This document shows, one piece after another, positions 34,361 through 48,000 of a DNA stretch of 64,000 nucleotides (positions are counted from its first letter, which is position 1; every line of letters begins with the position of its first letter). A model generated the notes under the pieces. It was not told the DNA's origin. It searched no databases and saw only the letters and a program-made list of their open reading frames with translations. The position numbers were made by a program, and so were the translations under genes. The DNA is taken from assembly GCF_027942865.1 (NCBI RefSeq), contig NC_134517.1, positions 17,304,009 to 17,368,008 of the forward strand, read 5' to 3'. The stretch is from Odontesthes bonariensis (Eukaryota; Chordata; Actinopteri; Atheriniformes; Atherinopsidae).

Positions 34361-34863
34361 TAGCTTGGGAATTTCCATGCTGCTTTGCGCGCGATTTCAT
34401 TCTCACTGCAAAGTCAGCCTGGAAACCACCGCCCTTATTTTTGCCAGAGTTTAGGGAACCAAACACAGAACGGGGGGGGGGGCGCAGCAAGACGATGACG
34501 ACGTCTATGCGCTACACCGAAGCTTGTAGAGTGTCAATCCAACATGGCAGCGGACACAACGTTACCGTTCGATGCAGCCTTAGAAAGTGTTTTAAGTAGT
34601 TTAGAGCGTAAGTTTACTTTTATTTTACTTTTTTTTCTTCTTCTTCCTAGTCGAATTTCTGTCGTCATCTGGTATAAGTGATACAATTGGCTATGAATCG
34701 TGCGCAAAGCAGCATGGGAAGAACCAGACGCCATTTGATAGACATTCGTAGCGCCCAATAAACGGCTCTAGGCATTTTTAAACCACGCCTCAAATACGAG
34801 AACATGCCCACCTAGTTCCCAGACCACCATCTCATCGAGATTGTGGACGCGTCAGCCAGGCTA
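34361..34863. mobile_element. 503-bp copy B of the 9-bp-duplication element
   Basis: Flanked by perfect 9-bp duplications CTGGCTTCC (34352-34360 and 34864-34872). It is the inverted, internally deleted relative of 5466-6455. The plus strand carries AACATGGCAGCGGACACAAC, reading MAADTTLPFDAALESVLSSLE, a possible first exon. Confidence 0.85.
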
Positions 34864-35040
34864 CTGGCTTCCTCCCATCATCCAGAAACATGCATGTTAG
34901 GTTAAATGGTGAGCCTAAATTTTCCGCAGGAGTGAGCGTGGATGGTTGTTTGTCTCGTTTGTCACTGAGTGGCCCTGTGATGGACTGGTGGCCTGTCCAG
35001 GATGAACCCTGCCTCTAGACTCCAACCCTCCCCGGCCCTT
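34864..35040 (+). mobile_element. tRNA-type SINE, right half
   Basis: Continues the repeat left at 24057: GGCTTCCTCCCATCATCCAG, then GTTAGGTTAAATGGTGAGCC and CCCTGTGATGGACTGGTGGC. Same orientation and next in consensus order, so both halves are probably one SINE split by insertions. Confidence 0.65.
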
Positions 35041-38000
35041 TAACTGATGAAGCCGTAGGACTTCATCAGTGTTGCAGACTATATTCTCAGTATCAAGACA
35101 GCATGGGAAGAATCTTCTTGAACGTCGGATCCATTCTTGAGGGGGTAGCTGGACATCGTGCTGGAGAGTCTTAACCTTCCATTGTCAAAGCTGAAAAAAC
35201 TCTGAGATGGGTTTAATCAGGGTGTGTGTATTTGAAGGTATTGGACTGCAAACTGTGGATGTTGATGAAACCAACCATTAGATCATAGAAGATCAGTAAT
35301 ATTAATAGACAAAAATGCATTGCATCCGGTACATACGTGATAGTAGATTAGAGCGCTAAGGGTAATGTAACCCTACGCTGTCCTAGTACATTAAAGGTTC
35401 CTATGGCCAATAATGTATCTTACTCTCCTTCTGATGCCTTTAATTTATATTGAACACATGCTAAATCACCTGTTTCCTCTTTATAATAAGTTATAACTGA
35501 TTAGTGTGGTTACAATTAAGCCCCTACGTGTCTGCATACCTGGTGGTTCAGTCATGGTCAGTTGAAGGCCAGTGCTTTGAAATGGCAACGAAGTGACATC
35601 ATGTTATATTTCTGTACCTACTGTATATAAGGATTTTCGATGTGTTGCAAATCACAGCATGGTTTGCAAAAAAACTGCCGATCTAAGACGGTGTTTTGCT
35701 CCTTGAGTGTAAGGTTTTGCTACGAACACTTTTTATTTGAGAGTTTAACAATTGTGCAAAAAAAACCAAACTGTATGACTTAATGTTGCGAGGTGTATTT
35801 CCAGGTCAGAACTGTGGGGCTGAATATTCTGTTGGCAGCATTTTTGGCTGAGATCGGAGAAACAAAAACAACAAAAAAAAAAGTTTTCCAGTGTCAAACT
35901 CTGAATGTACAATGACAGTTAAATATCAAGTGACATTGAACAAAACACTTTTTAGTGCATGGGGCACTCAAGAGGGTAAACAGTATCCACAAGTCTTTAT
36001 TTATACTTAAGGTTCAGTCCATTCCCCTGCGGCTAAAGCACCCTGCGGCTAAAGCACCCTGCTCAACAACTGATCGGAACAAGGTCATCACTTACCTAAA
36101 AATAATGGATGAGACTGTATAACAACCTCTGGCAGCACCAGCCATGTCGACATAAAGACCTCTCGGAAAGAGGTCTCTTTAAATATTAAGGTACATGGAG
36201 CTGATAAACAGGTACAGCCGGTTCAATAATGTAATAGGCGCTATTTCAATTCAGTCTATAAACCTTTCTTAGGTGCTCACAGGCAGTCTGAAACGCAAAA
36301 CAACTGCAATAGTAGCAAGCAGGTTTTGTTTTTTGTTTCTTAATTTTCATGCATATTAAATTTAATATGACATTTTAATCTGATATGAATTAAAAGTTCT
36401 ACATAAATTCAATTTATCCTGCAAAACTGAGAACACACACACACACACACACAAACAATGAATAAAAACCAAAGTCTGAATGGGTATCACACCAATTTAG
36501 TGCTGCATACAATCCTGCAGAGATGTCCTAAATATCTTTAGCTATGTGAACCAGCTCCCCACTGATGCGTTCAGTGTACTATAAGACCAAACCTCAGAAA
36601 TTACACCAGATAAGACGGTTACATAAATGTCAGACAAGAGTGTCAGATACATAATGTAAAGAGCTGTGCTTGTTGTACAGAGTGACGTAGATTTACCGGA
36701 GAAGTATGAGTAGAAGGTGAGATGGAGCACTGAAATAAACCAAATCAATTCTTTGATTCTAACATCAGTCATCCTGTAGTGCAGTTTAGGTCCAGAGAAA
36801 AAACAATCTCCAACAGGTAACATTTGCTTTGGCTAAGCTGATTATCTGCCGTGGCGAATATAAACCAACAAATGGCTATGTTCAACATGTAGGCAGGTCC
36901 AAATGACAGTGCTGCGTTGCTCCATATTTGACAAGTTTTGCCTTGTCTTGATTCATCTTCACTGTATTAACTGTAACTCAGTGTTGCACTAATGTGCAAA
37001 GCTGGTGTTATTTCTTATTTTTCTATGACAACTGTGGACAAACGCATCGAGAAGACCAAAAATGAAGTTGTTCCATTTCTGACTTCAGCAGTCTTTCTGT
37101 TGTTTTGCTGCAGGTTTCTTTGACTTAGTTTTTTTTCATGAAATTTTCTTAAAGCATTGGGAACCAAACAAAACTAGGTAGTGTCTAAGTCGGATAAGTT
37201 AACTGTAGTTTGACTGTGATTGACTGGTAAAAGCTTGGGCACCCTGAGTCAAAAGTTTTGGTTACTGTAAATGGTTGAGTAAGTAAAAATGAAACCCCCA
37301 AAGCATAAAGTTAAAGATCAAAAAATGGTTTAGAATGAAAAAAAAAAAGAAGAGTGATGCAAAAGTTCGGGAGAGATTTCAGCTCTTAAAAAAAACCTTA
37401 GAGAGATAGGTCAGGGATGTGGCTTGTTAGTGTGCACCGTTCGATAAGAACAGGTGATGTAAATGACAAAGCTTTACAAATACTCCCGACGCTTCAAACT
37501 CCTTAAACTCTGCCTTTTGCATACCAACTTTTAGAACTAAAACAACTGATGCCCACAAAGGGAAACACTATGAGAGGAAGTTTTCAAGTGCCTTTTGAAA
37601 AGCAGGTTATCTTTTACTCACTTATTCACAGTAACAGAAGTTTTGACTCGATAAACACGGAAAAATAAGCTTTATAAGGCGTTTTTCACTGCATCAGATG
37701 GGTTGAGAATAAGAAAAAATATAGACTTGGCCTCTTCCTATCACCGATAAAGTGATAACATTAAATAAAACTTTTGAACTTTTTTTTTACACAAATACAT
37801 GTACTAAGTGTGCCACGCAATCTCTTAAAGCTGAGACATCTGCACGTTTCTTCTAGGACACGAGTCGAGTTCAAACGACTGAAATCCAGAGCGGCTGCAC
37901 ACTTCCTGATGCTACGACTGGCGCAGCTTTAACACTGTCTGCACACTGCCTACAATGTGACACGGAAAGCCATATCTTCGCTGATTTTGGCTGTGAAGTG

Positions 38001-38218
38001 GCGGTGAAAAGTGGGTGATTCTAGTAGTACCGAGAGGGGACGGGAAACTGCTATAAAACAATCTACAGTAGCACTGGCACTTGGACATTAATCAACAGTG
38101 ACTAAGCACGAAAACAAAGGGCTGCTGTTCCAGTTTGTGTTAGTATTTTTCTTTTCGTTGGCGTTGTCATCATTTTCCCTCTTCAGTCTTTTGGCTTCTA
38201 CTGGACAGCAGAGTCCAC
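35041..38218 (-). other. INPP4A 3' UTR and downstream region
   Basis: No coding exon is seen. A minus-strand AATAAA at about 35997-36002 is a plausible INPP4A polyadenylation site, which would give a 3' UTR of about 2.2 kb. An 18-bp direct duplication (CTGCGGCTAAAGCACC) lies at 36028-36063, and a (CA)n run at 36430-36452. Confidence 0.5.
36430..36452. repeat. (AC)n microsatellite
   Basis: About eleven AC units in the INPP4A 3' region. Confidence 0.9.
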
Positions 38219-41200
38219 TTAGGTCTCAACTTTCCCATACGTTCCCTCTGGTGGGCGATATTGTTTGGGGAAGGCTTTGAGCTGGAGAGCGTTAAAGGCG
38301 TATTTACGACATCCCACATTCTTCATGGTGTTCTCCCTCCTGCAGCCCTCACTGTGGAGATACAAAGGTGAGGGCATTTTCATTCCATTAAGGCAACAAT
38401 ATATTGAGCTCTGTCCTCATGAGCTTTCAGTGATGTGACTGACCTGCGCATACAGTCCAAGGCCTGGTAGAAGACCTGTGGGGCCAGGGCATGCTCCTGC
38501 TGCAGGATCTGACACTGTTCCAGGGTCAGAGACATGGCCGTGCGGTCCTTGGCGCTTTTACAGCTGGTGAAACGCACTCCATTCAGCCGTCGACACGTCT
38601 TTAAGGTTTGGGAAAGGAGATTAGTGAAATAATAAATAAAAAAAAGACAGGCTCCCTTAATTTTTGTGGCTGACGAAGAGAATTTACAGGCAAGAAGCCT
38701 ACCTCAGCTGCTTGCCACAGGATCTCCACGTTCTTGTTTTTCTTGGCGTTCACATTCTGACTCAGCAGCTTGAGCAGCTCGGGCAGGCTAGCTGAGCTGC
38801 GGGAACGAGGGAGGCCTAAGGAGATATCGGAGGAGGAATGATGAGGAAGGTGAAATTTGAGGATGCAAAATACAGTTTCTGATAAAAGATTTTCAGTGTG
38901 TGCGATACTCACAGTCTTCTGGAAGGACCTCTTTAAACTGGTCATAGTACGAGCTGAGACGAGTCATGCTCTCTATGTTGATGACATCTTGCAGTGACGT
39001 ATCTCCGAACCTGCACATATGTATTTTTATTTATTTTTTATTTTAAGCCAACGCCACTTGGCTGTGCGGTTGCTCCACACTAAACATCTGTCGGGGCAGC
39101 AGTGTCAGAGCGAGTTGCTCTCAAAAACTGAACAAACTGATAAAGAACGGCGGATCTGTTCTGAGGATTGCACCGGAGCCCCTAAAGCTGACTATGTAAA
39201 GAGGACTGATGGATAAGTTGTTGAATGTAATGGACAACACTGCACACCCACTAAACAACTAAGTGATTAAACAATGCAGTGTCTTCAGCCAGAGGCTTCT
39301 TCAGCTACGCTGCTATAAGGACCGATATCCAAGGTGATCCTGCCAACAGCAATAGCCTTACATAGTGACTATTTGCTCATCTTGTTCTTATTAAGTTATT
39401 TATGTGATTATTAATTAATCTATATATTTACTTGATTTAATAGAAGTACGTTCTTTCCTTTTACTGTTAATAGTGGATTTCTTTTTTCTATCAAACATTT
39501 AGCATATTGCAACAATATAATTTCCCAAAGAGGATAATTAATGTATTATTCATTTCAGTTCAAATAAATGAATTCAATATACTGTAGATTTAAAATGTTT
39601 GTCATTGTAGTTTTCTTATTTTTCTGTTGGGGGAGGATTTATGTGAAACACAACATAGATATCAATAACACTTTGCTCCTCAAACAGTGTCGCATTATTG
39701 CTATGCAAGTTTTTTGGGTTTTTTTTTAGTTACGAAATGAATTTTCATCGATCGAGGGAGAGGTTAAATGATAGTCAAATAACAGTTTTACCTTGTTTTT
39801 GCATTGATTATCAATTAGAGGGATAACATATACACAAAACAATGGAATTCAAAGTATGAACCTTAAAACTAAAACCTTAATTCAAGTGTTTATTTTGAAG
39901 CCCAAAAAGATGATGCAAAATATAATCAATAGCTCTAATTTTGGTTTAAATTCATATGTGGGTCATTTTGACAAATGTATGCCCTTACTAAAATCTAGAG
40001 AATAGAAACCCCAAAAAACAATTTGGAGCTGCTATTGGGAAATATGTGTAACGTTATCAAATCAGCTTTTGTGGTATTTGCAGCTGATAGATTTATAACA
40101 GTCTTCATTTCAATAAAATTGAGCGAGCCAACCAAAGATTAGTGCCTGAAGTAACCATCTTTCTTTTCCATTTTTCATATCCTGCAGTCTCATTTACTCA
40201 CTTCTCAGCCAGCGTCTGCTGTTCATTGATCCCCACGCTGAAGAGGACGGGCTGCACTCGAAGCAGCATCCCGTTCTGGATCTCTCGAGGAAGCGTGTCA
40301 AACATTGCTCCGGGCATCGGAACCCTGACGTTAAAGCCGTTCCTGTTCCCCGTGATCACCGGCAGCATGTCCGGGCTGAAGCCCGAGGTTGCCTGGGTAA
40401 CCTTAAAGGTGACATTTCTCAGGTCCATCACTCCGACGCTCATATCCTCCAACATGGCCAACTCCTCCCCTGGAAGGAGCAAGAAGTCATTGCAAAGAAA
40501 TCACAAAAACAATGACATTCTTTCTTTGCTAAATTAGTTGGACTGCTAAAATAGTTTAAGGAAAAGTATTTTGTTTTTGGTGTGAAAAGCACATCCCAAA
40601 ATGTATAAATCAAAGTTTACTGGATATACACAACTACTGTACAAGTGATCGGTCCAACTGCAACTACGTTTAGAGGATGCATGTTTGTCTATGTGTAAAA
40701 TGTAAGAAATTCATCTTCCTGAAAAGGACGCTTACGCACATCCTCACACAATTTACCATAGGTGCTGAGCAGGCTCTCATACTGAACCAGCAAGCCAATA
40801 GTGTGCAGCTGTCTGAGGAAGCCTGAATCACAAACACAGTTCCTCAGCTTGAGAACGAAGCCGCAGATCAGAGCCGTCAGCTGCAAAGAGACTCTCATCA
40901 GTACACAGTAAAGGTTTCAATCTCTAGGCCTACTTTATGATGACAAATTCCCCCAAACAGCACGAGTTTGGATTTAAAATATATTTATAGAGGAGGTGGT
41001 GGAAGAAGCTGACAGACCGTCTGGCAGAAGACAACATCGCGGCGATATTGCAGCGTGAGGCTCATGGCGATGGTGGGTGCGCTGTCTTGCATCAGCAGAA
41101 ACACCATGGCTTTCTTTGCTTTGTCACTCATCAGAGACACGCAGTCTGCCAGGGTGGTCAGGAGAGGATACAGAGCATCGCTCCATTCACCTTTGAATAG

Positions 41201-41972
41201 AGGAAGAGGATATTTCCACCAGAAATCGGAACACTGAAACAAGTAGCTTATTCTAAAAGCTAAGAGACCCATTTGAAATGTTGGCTTTAAACCTGAAAAA
41301 TGGCTTTGAAACAACCTGAAATATAATTTGTATCGAAACTGTTGAAAAATCGATTCATGCTTATCTTGTTAGAGGGTAAAGGTAGGTTAAACACACAGAA
41401 ACAGTGTCTGCAAATAATGAACATAAATCAGTTAACTGTCCTAAAAACATGGCATGTTTATTGCAATTTATTTTTATATAGTTAAAAAACAGATATTTTT
41501 ACTACGTTCCAAGGAAATTAGATAAAAACCAAATGCTGGCTTCTCAATGCATCTCTAATATGTATCTGATAGCATCGAAAGGGAAATAGAGGAAAAGTTT
41601 CCTTAAAAGGAAACTTCGTTCTCACCCGGAGATGTCTTTTCGACCTCTGAGCTGCTGGCTACAAATAAGGAAAAGGTAGAGTGTATTTAGACTATATTTA
41701 AATAATTCCCCTTCTGCTGATAAGTCAGTATCACATTTGAGATTCTTAACATTCATAAACACTGAAGCGCTGGACACGAGGACAACAGAGAACCTTCAGA
41801 TGTGATAAACAAGACCAAGAGTCTAATGAGGGAATGGTGTTGATGATAACTGATGATGTCACAGAGGATGCGAGGATATAGATAAATGATAGAAAATGAT
41901 ATGTAAATGATTTTACATAGAGGTGGTATCAATCATGGCATGACTGTGATTTTTATAAACATACATTTATAA

Positions 41973-42008
<36 letters not shown>

Positions 42009-45000
42009 GTACCTTTCTTAGTGTTACTTGGCTCCTCATTGGCGAGCAGGAAGACATCCTCAGAGCTGCTGTCGCTCTGGAGTTTGTCTCGCTGCAGCAG
42101 CCGGTCCACTCTCTGGATCACGCACTCCAGGCTTTTATCAACATTTAGCCAAACCTTCTCCTGCACAAACACACGCACACACACACACACACGTCACAGA
42201 CAAACACAATATAAGCCAAATTGCACAGAAAGAGACAGATGGTCTCCTCTCATCTTACCCACTCCTCCTCGTTTAAATCTGTGTGCATGGAGGCGCGCTT
42301 GTTTTTAATGCCTTCGCCGCCCTCCGGAGGAGCTGCATGCCGGGAGGGTGAGGTGGCAGCACGGCAAGGGGAGGCGGGGTGTCGAGAGGGGGAGCGGGAA
42401 GGAGAACGAGAGGAAGGTGAGAGGGAGGAGGAGGACGGCGAGGGGGTGCTTTGCTGGGAGAACACTGGGCGGGCGGCTGTCAGGGCGACGATGGCAGAGG
42501 ACAGCAGCTTGGAGTCGCACGCGGTCACCAACTGACGGGTCTGCAGGAGGAAAAGGAGGAAAATAAGTTCAACTGAAAGTTGTACTGAGGGAAGGAGGTT
42601 ATGTTAACAATAACATGGAGCAAAATAATTTAAGTACACAAACACTGACATTAAACATTAGGGGGGAAAAATGAACTATTTTCAGTTTCAGATTTTTGGA
42701 ACATAGATATCATCAGTTTGCTTTTCTTTTTTTTTTCAAAACACACAAATATTCAGTTTCAACATCCAAAAGGTTTTTATTTCACAAGAGTTGATCATTT
42801 CTATTCAGCCAAAAAGAGCTGAGTTGAAAGCCGAGGGACTAGCCATGAGGAAATAGAAGCTTTTTAGTAAAACAGAGGAAACTATGAGATCCCTCCAGTT
42901 CCTCCAAGCAGTGTCTTACCTTCTCAGATAAAATGGCCAGAGTTCTTTCCAGAGCGTTGGCCGAGCGTTCCTTGGCAGCCCGGGACAGACGTTCGGTGTA
43001 ATAACACACTTGTGTTTTCAAAGTGTTAATTTGACCAATCAGCTCCTTGGCTTTCATGACATCCTGAGGCTGGTAGGCCATTCCTTTAGAACCAGGACCA
43101 GTAGAGCTTTGGGAGTGTGATGATATGAGAACAATATAAGACATAAAAGAAAGTAAATAGAGGAACAAGTCCGGTGCACGTACTGGAAACTGCGAACAAA
43201 CGTGCAAGAAAAAACTTGACATCACAATTTCTTACCTCTCCTCCTCATAAGTGCTAAATGAGAAAGAGAAGAAAGACAAAAAAAATCACACATAAAAAGG
43301 GTTGGCGAACAACCTCACATCAAACACTAACACAAAGCTTGCAGCACTAGAGCTCAGCGAGTTTTAATTCAGACCACTCACTGTTTCCGGGCTTCTTCGA
43401 GCTTGTGTAGCAGTTTTCTGAGGCCACAGCCTTTAAAGCCTTGATGATGTGCTGCAGGAGCACCAATGGTCACGACATCGTAAGTCCGGTCTAGGTCACA
43501 GAAAAATAATAAAGTGGACGGGGAGGATACTGGATAAGCTGTATCATTAAAAAGACACAGGTACACAGTAAACGTATGTTCACTTATAACTACCATAACC
43601 AGATTCTCCCTGTACTCTCATCCTCTGGCTATGCAGGTTAGTGGGAATGAACTCCAACTTCCTCTCAGCTTTCAAGGTGCTGGATTTGAATGAAGGGCCT
43701 GAAAACAAGAAAGAAGGATAAAAAATACATATATCAATATTTCCATAAAGAAACTATACAAGTTGACATAATATTTATACAACAGAAACTGATTCATAAT
43801 CCTTTCTCCAAAAGTGTCCTGGAGATGATAGGGAGCATTTCAGGTCGGTCGGAATAAAACAACAGTACTCTCACACACTGTACACTAAATATCTTGTATG
43901 TGTAGATATCATGTACAGGAACGATAAAACATCCCAATTTTAAACATCAAAAGCTTAGGAAACAAAAACAAAAACAAATATTCTATAACCTCAGTCATTG
44001 GAGGACAAACAGGGGCAGAATGTTCTGTCATAACATTTTACATCCAGACACATCTGCCTCAAGGATGAACGTGCAATAACATCCCAGTGCGCCATATCAC
44101 CAGGGTCTGCTAAGTGTTCATAGGCTTTGATTTGCTTTTAGTAATCCTCTGAGCGGTTCTGGAGAAGTTATCTTTTTCTTCCAGATCTCAACTTGACATC
44201 CACACGTCCAGTTATGACTGCAGTCTCAGAGGAGCCCCTCGCTGGTGTTTGTTGGACCAAGGTTTGAGGAGTCAGAGTGTATAAAACATCATCACGTGAC
44301 CTTTTTTGACAGTAAATGTGAACAAGCCATCACACTTCATAGCTAAATAAAATTTGAGAGCGTATAAAAAAAGTTCAGATCTCATGGGGGTGATCAAACC
44401 TTTGCGGGGACTCATCCTGATTTTTACTCAGTTATTACACAGACAAAAACACACCACGACACTTCTTGCTTAAATACCTTCTGCTTGAAGACAATGAGGA
44501 GATATTGCTTCATGCGCATTATAATCAAGGGCAGATTTAGAGTAATATTTATCTAAGATCTGCTTGTACGTTATGCTTTTGTCTCAGTCTTAATTCAGCC
44601 AGACTCAACCAATCTGTCTGAGTGGCCACAAAATGCAAGATTACGGTCCTGCCAGATGGTTCACAATTGCAATTAATCTTCCAAAAATTTCTCCAGGGGG
44701 TTTGCCTTAGAAAAGCCTTTAGGTTACTTGGTCAACAGCTGTGGATTATTGTAGAGTCTGTGACGCATTTAGCATGGTATCCATGTTTTGCGATGTTTAA
44801 GACTTACACTAACATGGCATAAAAATGCCCGGGGTGCCTCTCTCACTCATTTCATGTGATTCAAACAGAGCCACTGTCGGCATTGAAATGCATTTCAAAA
44901 ACACAGTCATCTAGACCCTGCAGTAAGTCTATTGGATGTTTTATGGTGCCCCTTGGTACCTTGAGGCCCACTGGAATTGCTGTCCTTTGCCTTATGGTAA

Positions 45001-48000
45001 AATCTACCTCTTTGCATCGTAGAAAAATCTGTTAACATAACTAATCATCCCCACACTTATCAACCTTTTGCTAAAACAACTCGTGTTGATTTTAACATGT
45101 AAAAGTGTTGTCTAACGGTGATGTGTTTGGGGTTCTCACCTTTATATTCGTGCAGGTCACTTATGGTCTCTTGGTACGTGAGGATGATGGTCTGGTAGTG
45201 AGTGATGATCTGCCTCCTGAGGTTCTCCCAACATGGAGACAGCTCACCCAGTTCCTCCAGCTCACACACCCTGTGCATCACACACATACGTGCAGTTACA
45301 ATCGGGACATCAAGCTTGTGCACTGATTATCTCACAGCTTGTGTTTTGTGCAGTTAGTCACAGACTTTCACTGAATACAAACAATGGAGCTATTAGAACA
45401 TTACAAGCAACCACAACAAAGCAACAGCCCCAAGTACAATGTTTTTTTTAACCATATGGTGATATCATATCATATATATTTAGGAATATCACACTTTTGA
45501 GAACCAAAACATACAAAAGGAAACGTTTAAAAACCGTTTTCTACTGATAAAAACATTACTGCTGAGTAAATTGTGTTTATCATTGTAGGTTTTTAAACTC
45601 TCTTCTTTTTGTGTGTTATGATAGAGGAATGAGCGATTTTATCACTTAAGAACTATTTAAATGAACATGTGAAGATGAGATACTTGATTAAGCTATTGAC
45701 AAATCCCCATTCACAACCTGTGACGCAGGAAAGTCTTTAGTCACGTCTAAAAGCCTTCTCACACAGAGCTGCAATGCAGCTGCTCATTTGAACATTGTGG
45801 TTCACTTTTAAACAGATGCGATGACACAAGTATGCGAGAATCTGGCAAAATCTCTGGGACATAAACATCACTATCAAAGGGTGATGTCCACACAGTGTAA
45901 GTGTGTAACACAGTGTAAGTGTGTAACACAGCGGCGTTGTCTCTTATGTGGCATCTTCCCCAATGCCAGCTCTCCTGCCCACTCAACAGCACAACACTAA
46001 TCAAGCCAGGAATAGATTCAAGGTTTACAGCCTAAATAACAAACAAACATGGCTTTCCCATAAGGGTTAACAATAACGACAAGGTTGGGAAGAACAACAC
46101 CAAAGCCCTTCAGCTACTGTGGGCAAATGTTCAGCCTCTGTTTAAAGCATCTCCAAGGAGGTTTTGGAAAATCCCTGTTATTAATTACTCCTGGTGGCCA
46201 TTATTTGAGCTGTAGTCTGCATTATGTTGCTTCATAGGTCATAGGTCATAGGCCGAGCAAGGCACTGGCCAAAATGGCAGTGTATTGTACAGACTCAGAT
46301 TAGGTAGTTTTGCTCTGGGAGATGGTGATTTGTTGCCCCTGATGGACTTCAGTTCTAAGCTAGCAATCTCAAATTGCTGAGACTGACCTAAGTTACTCAA
46401 GACTGAACATAAACGGCGCATTGTTACAATTTTACAAGCAATTCCTTCTGAGTCATGTATAGATATCACTCCACAGCCTGACATAGGCAATCAAAAAAGG
46501 GCAGCAAAGATATCAATTCAAAATTGTGTCGCATCCATTAACATGAAAAAGTGCACTCAGAATTTCTAAACTATACCTCACGGCATCCTCCTCCAGCAGA
46601 AGCTTGACAAACTGTCGAGGAATATGCAGTGAGAGCACACTTTCTGCCATCTGCTCCAGGATCCGCAGGTGATTCCCGTCCGTAGTGGGAAAACGGTACG
46701 TCCGTGACATGACACCTCCAAACACTGAAACATAAAGGAGGGGAAAATGGCAGGGATCAACCGCCATGAGGCACCAAGCAATCCAGATGTCACCTGTAAC
46801 CTGAATTCTCTCACATCTCTGAGAGAAACCATCTAGTGTACGCAGAAATACACTCACCTGCTTTCAGCAGTGGATCTTTACATAACGATGAAGACTTGGA
46901 CTTAATGTGCATGGATCCAGTTAAGCTTTCATCAACGGGGAGAACCATCTGACAAACAATCGAAAGAAGATTTAAAAGAAATGTGCCCGACTTTCACCTT
47001 TTCAACTCCTCCATTTATTGATCTCCATCAAATGTCAGATTAAATAAATCCAGCCAAGTAAAAAAATAGGTATGTTTGACTTATATTTCTAATTCATTTG
47101 CCAGTTGCTTAGCGGCCTTAGCCAATTCAACAACTCCATTCTATTCCATTAAATTGCTTGTTTATTCCATCAACAGTCCTATGGAGGACATTTCATTTAG
47201 TATAACACAAAACAGATCAAAGTCATCACAGGGGAGAAACTACAGCAAAGAAAAGTTCCGCCTCCTGCTTGAAACTGAACTTACACAATGCATCGATTAT
47301 CACCTTAGCAACTGATTAAGTAGAATGAACCAATCATCTAAATTCTGATTTTTGTTGAAAATGTTGAAAACATTTCTTTTTGATTAGACAGAGATGTTCT
47401 TTTTATCCCTCACCCTTCCATTCACAGTGTCTCCCCTCTGTAATCTTGCAACCGGTGCCCTCTGTTCACGCTTCTCCTCTATTTGCCAGGCGATGACAGT
47501 GATGTTGCCCACGCGCTCGCTCTCCGTCGACCTAACATACAGTGACATCAAATGACATCAGATTTGGCACTCAGCTAACTGATCCTTTTGTTGTTGGGGT
47601 GTTATTGCTGCTGTTACCTGAGAGTCAGGTGCAACCTGTGGTGTTTGTCCTGCAGCAGCTCCTTCACAGAAAACATGGAGGAACCGAGCATGTACATCTG
47701 TCGCATTGGAAAACACACACAAGGGATGGGCAAGATGAGACCAATGAAGGGTGTTGTTCATGAGTGCAAAGTGCTTTTGTAAGAAATTCATCTGAGCTTG
47801 CAGGTTACCGTGCCCTGTGTGCGGTCCTTCACATCATAGACAGAAAGTTTGACCTGAGTCTGCTGAGTGATGAGAGAGTCCTGAAAGAACGCTATACTGC
47901 TCAGAAAGATAGGATTACTGGTGCCCTGAAGAAAGACGGGGGAAAGAGAGGAAGGTGAAAGGGTTGTTGAAGTCTCCCGACAGCAGGGAGGAAGCAAGGG

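Noticed and set aside
36542-36823. 93-codon minus-strand frame in the INPP4A 3' region
   Set aside because: No splice or domain support; lies in probable 3' UTR.
42221-42535. Overlapping plus-strand frames of 72-104 codons
   Set aside because: Complement of the Ser/Arg/Pro-rich INPP4A exon 14, whose composition keeps several frames open.
43236-43382. Apparent stop at the INPP4A exon 11-12 junction (CAC TTA TGA)
   Set aside because: I had dropped two bases when joining. CA + CACTTATGAGG reads CAC ACT TAT GAG, so the frame is open.
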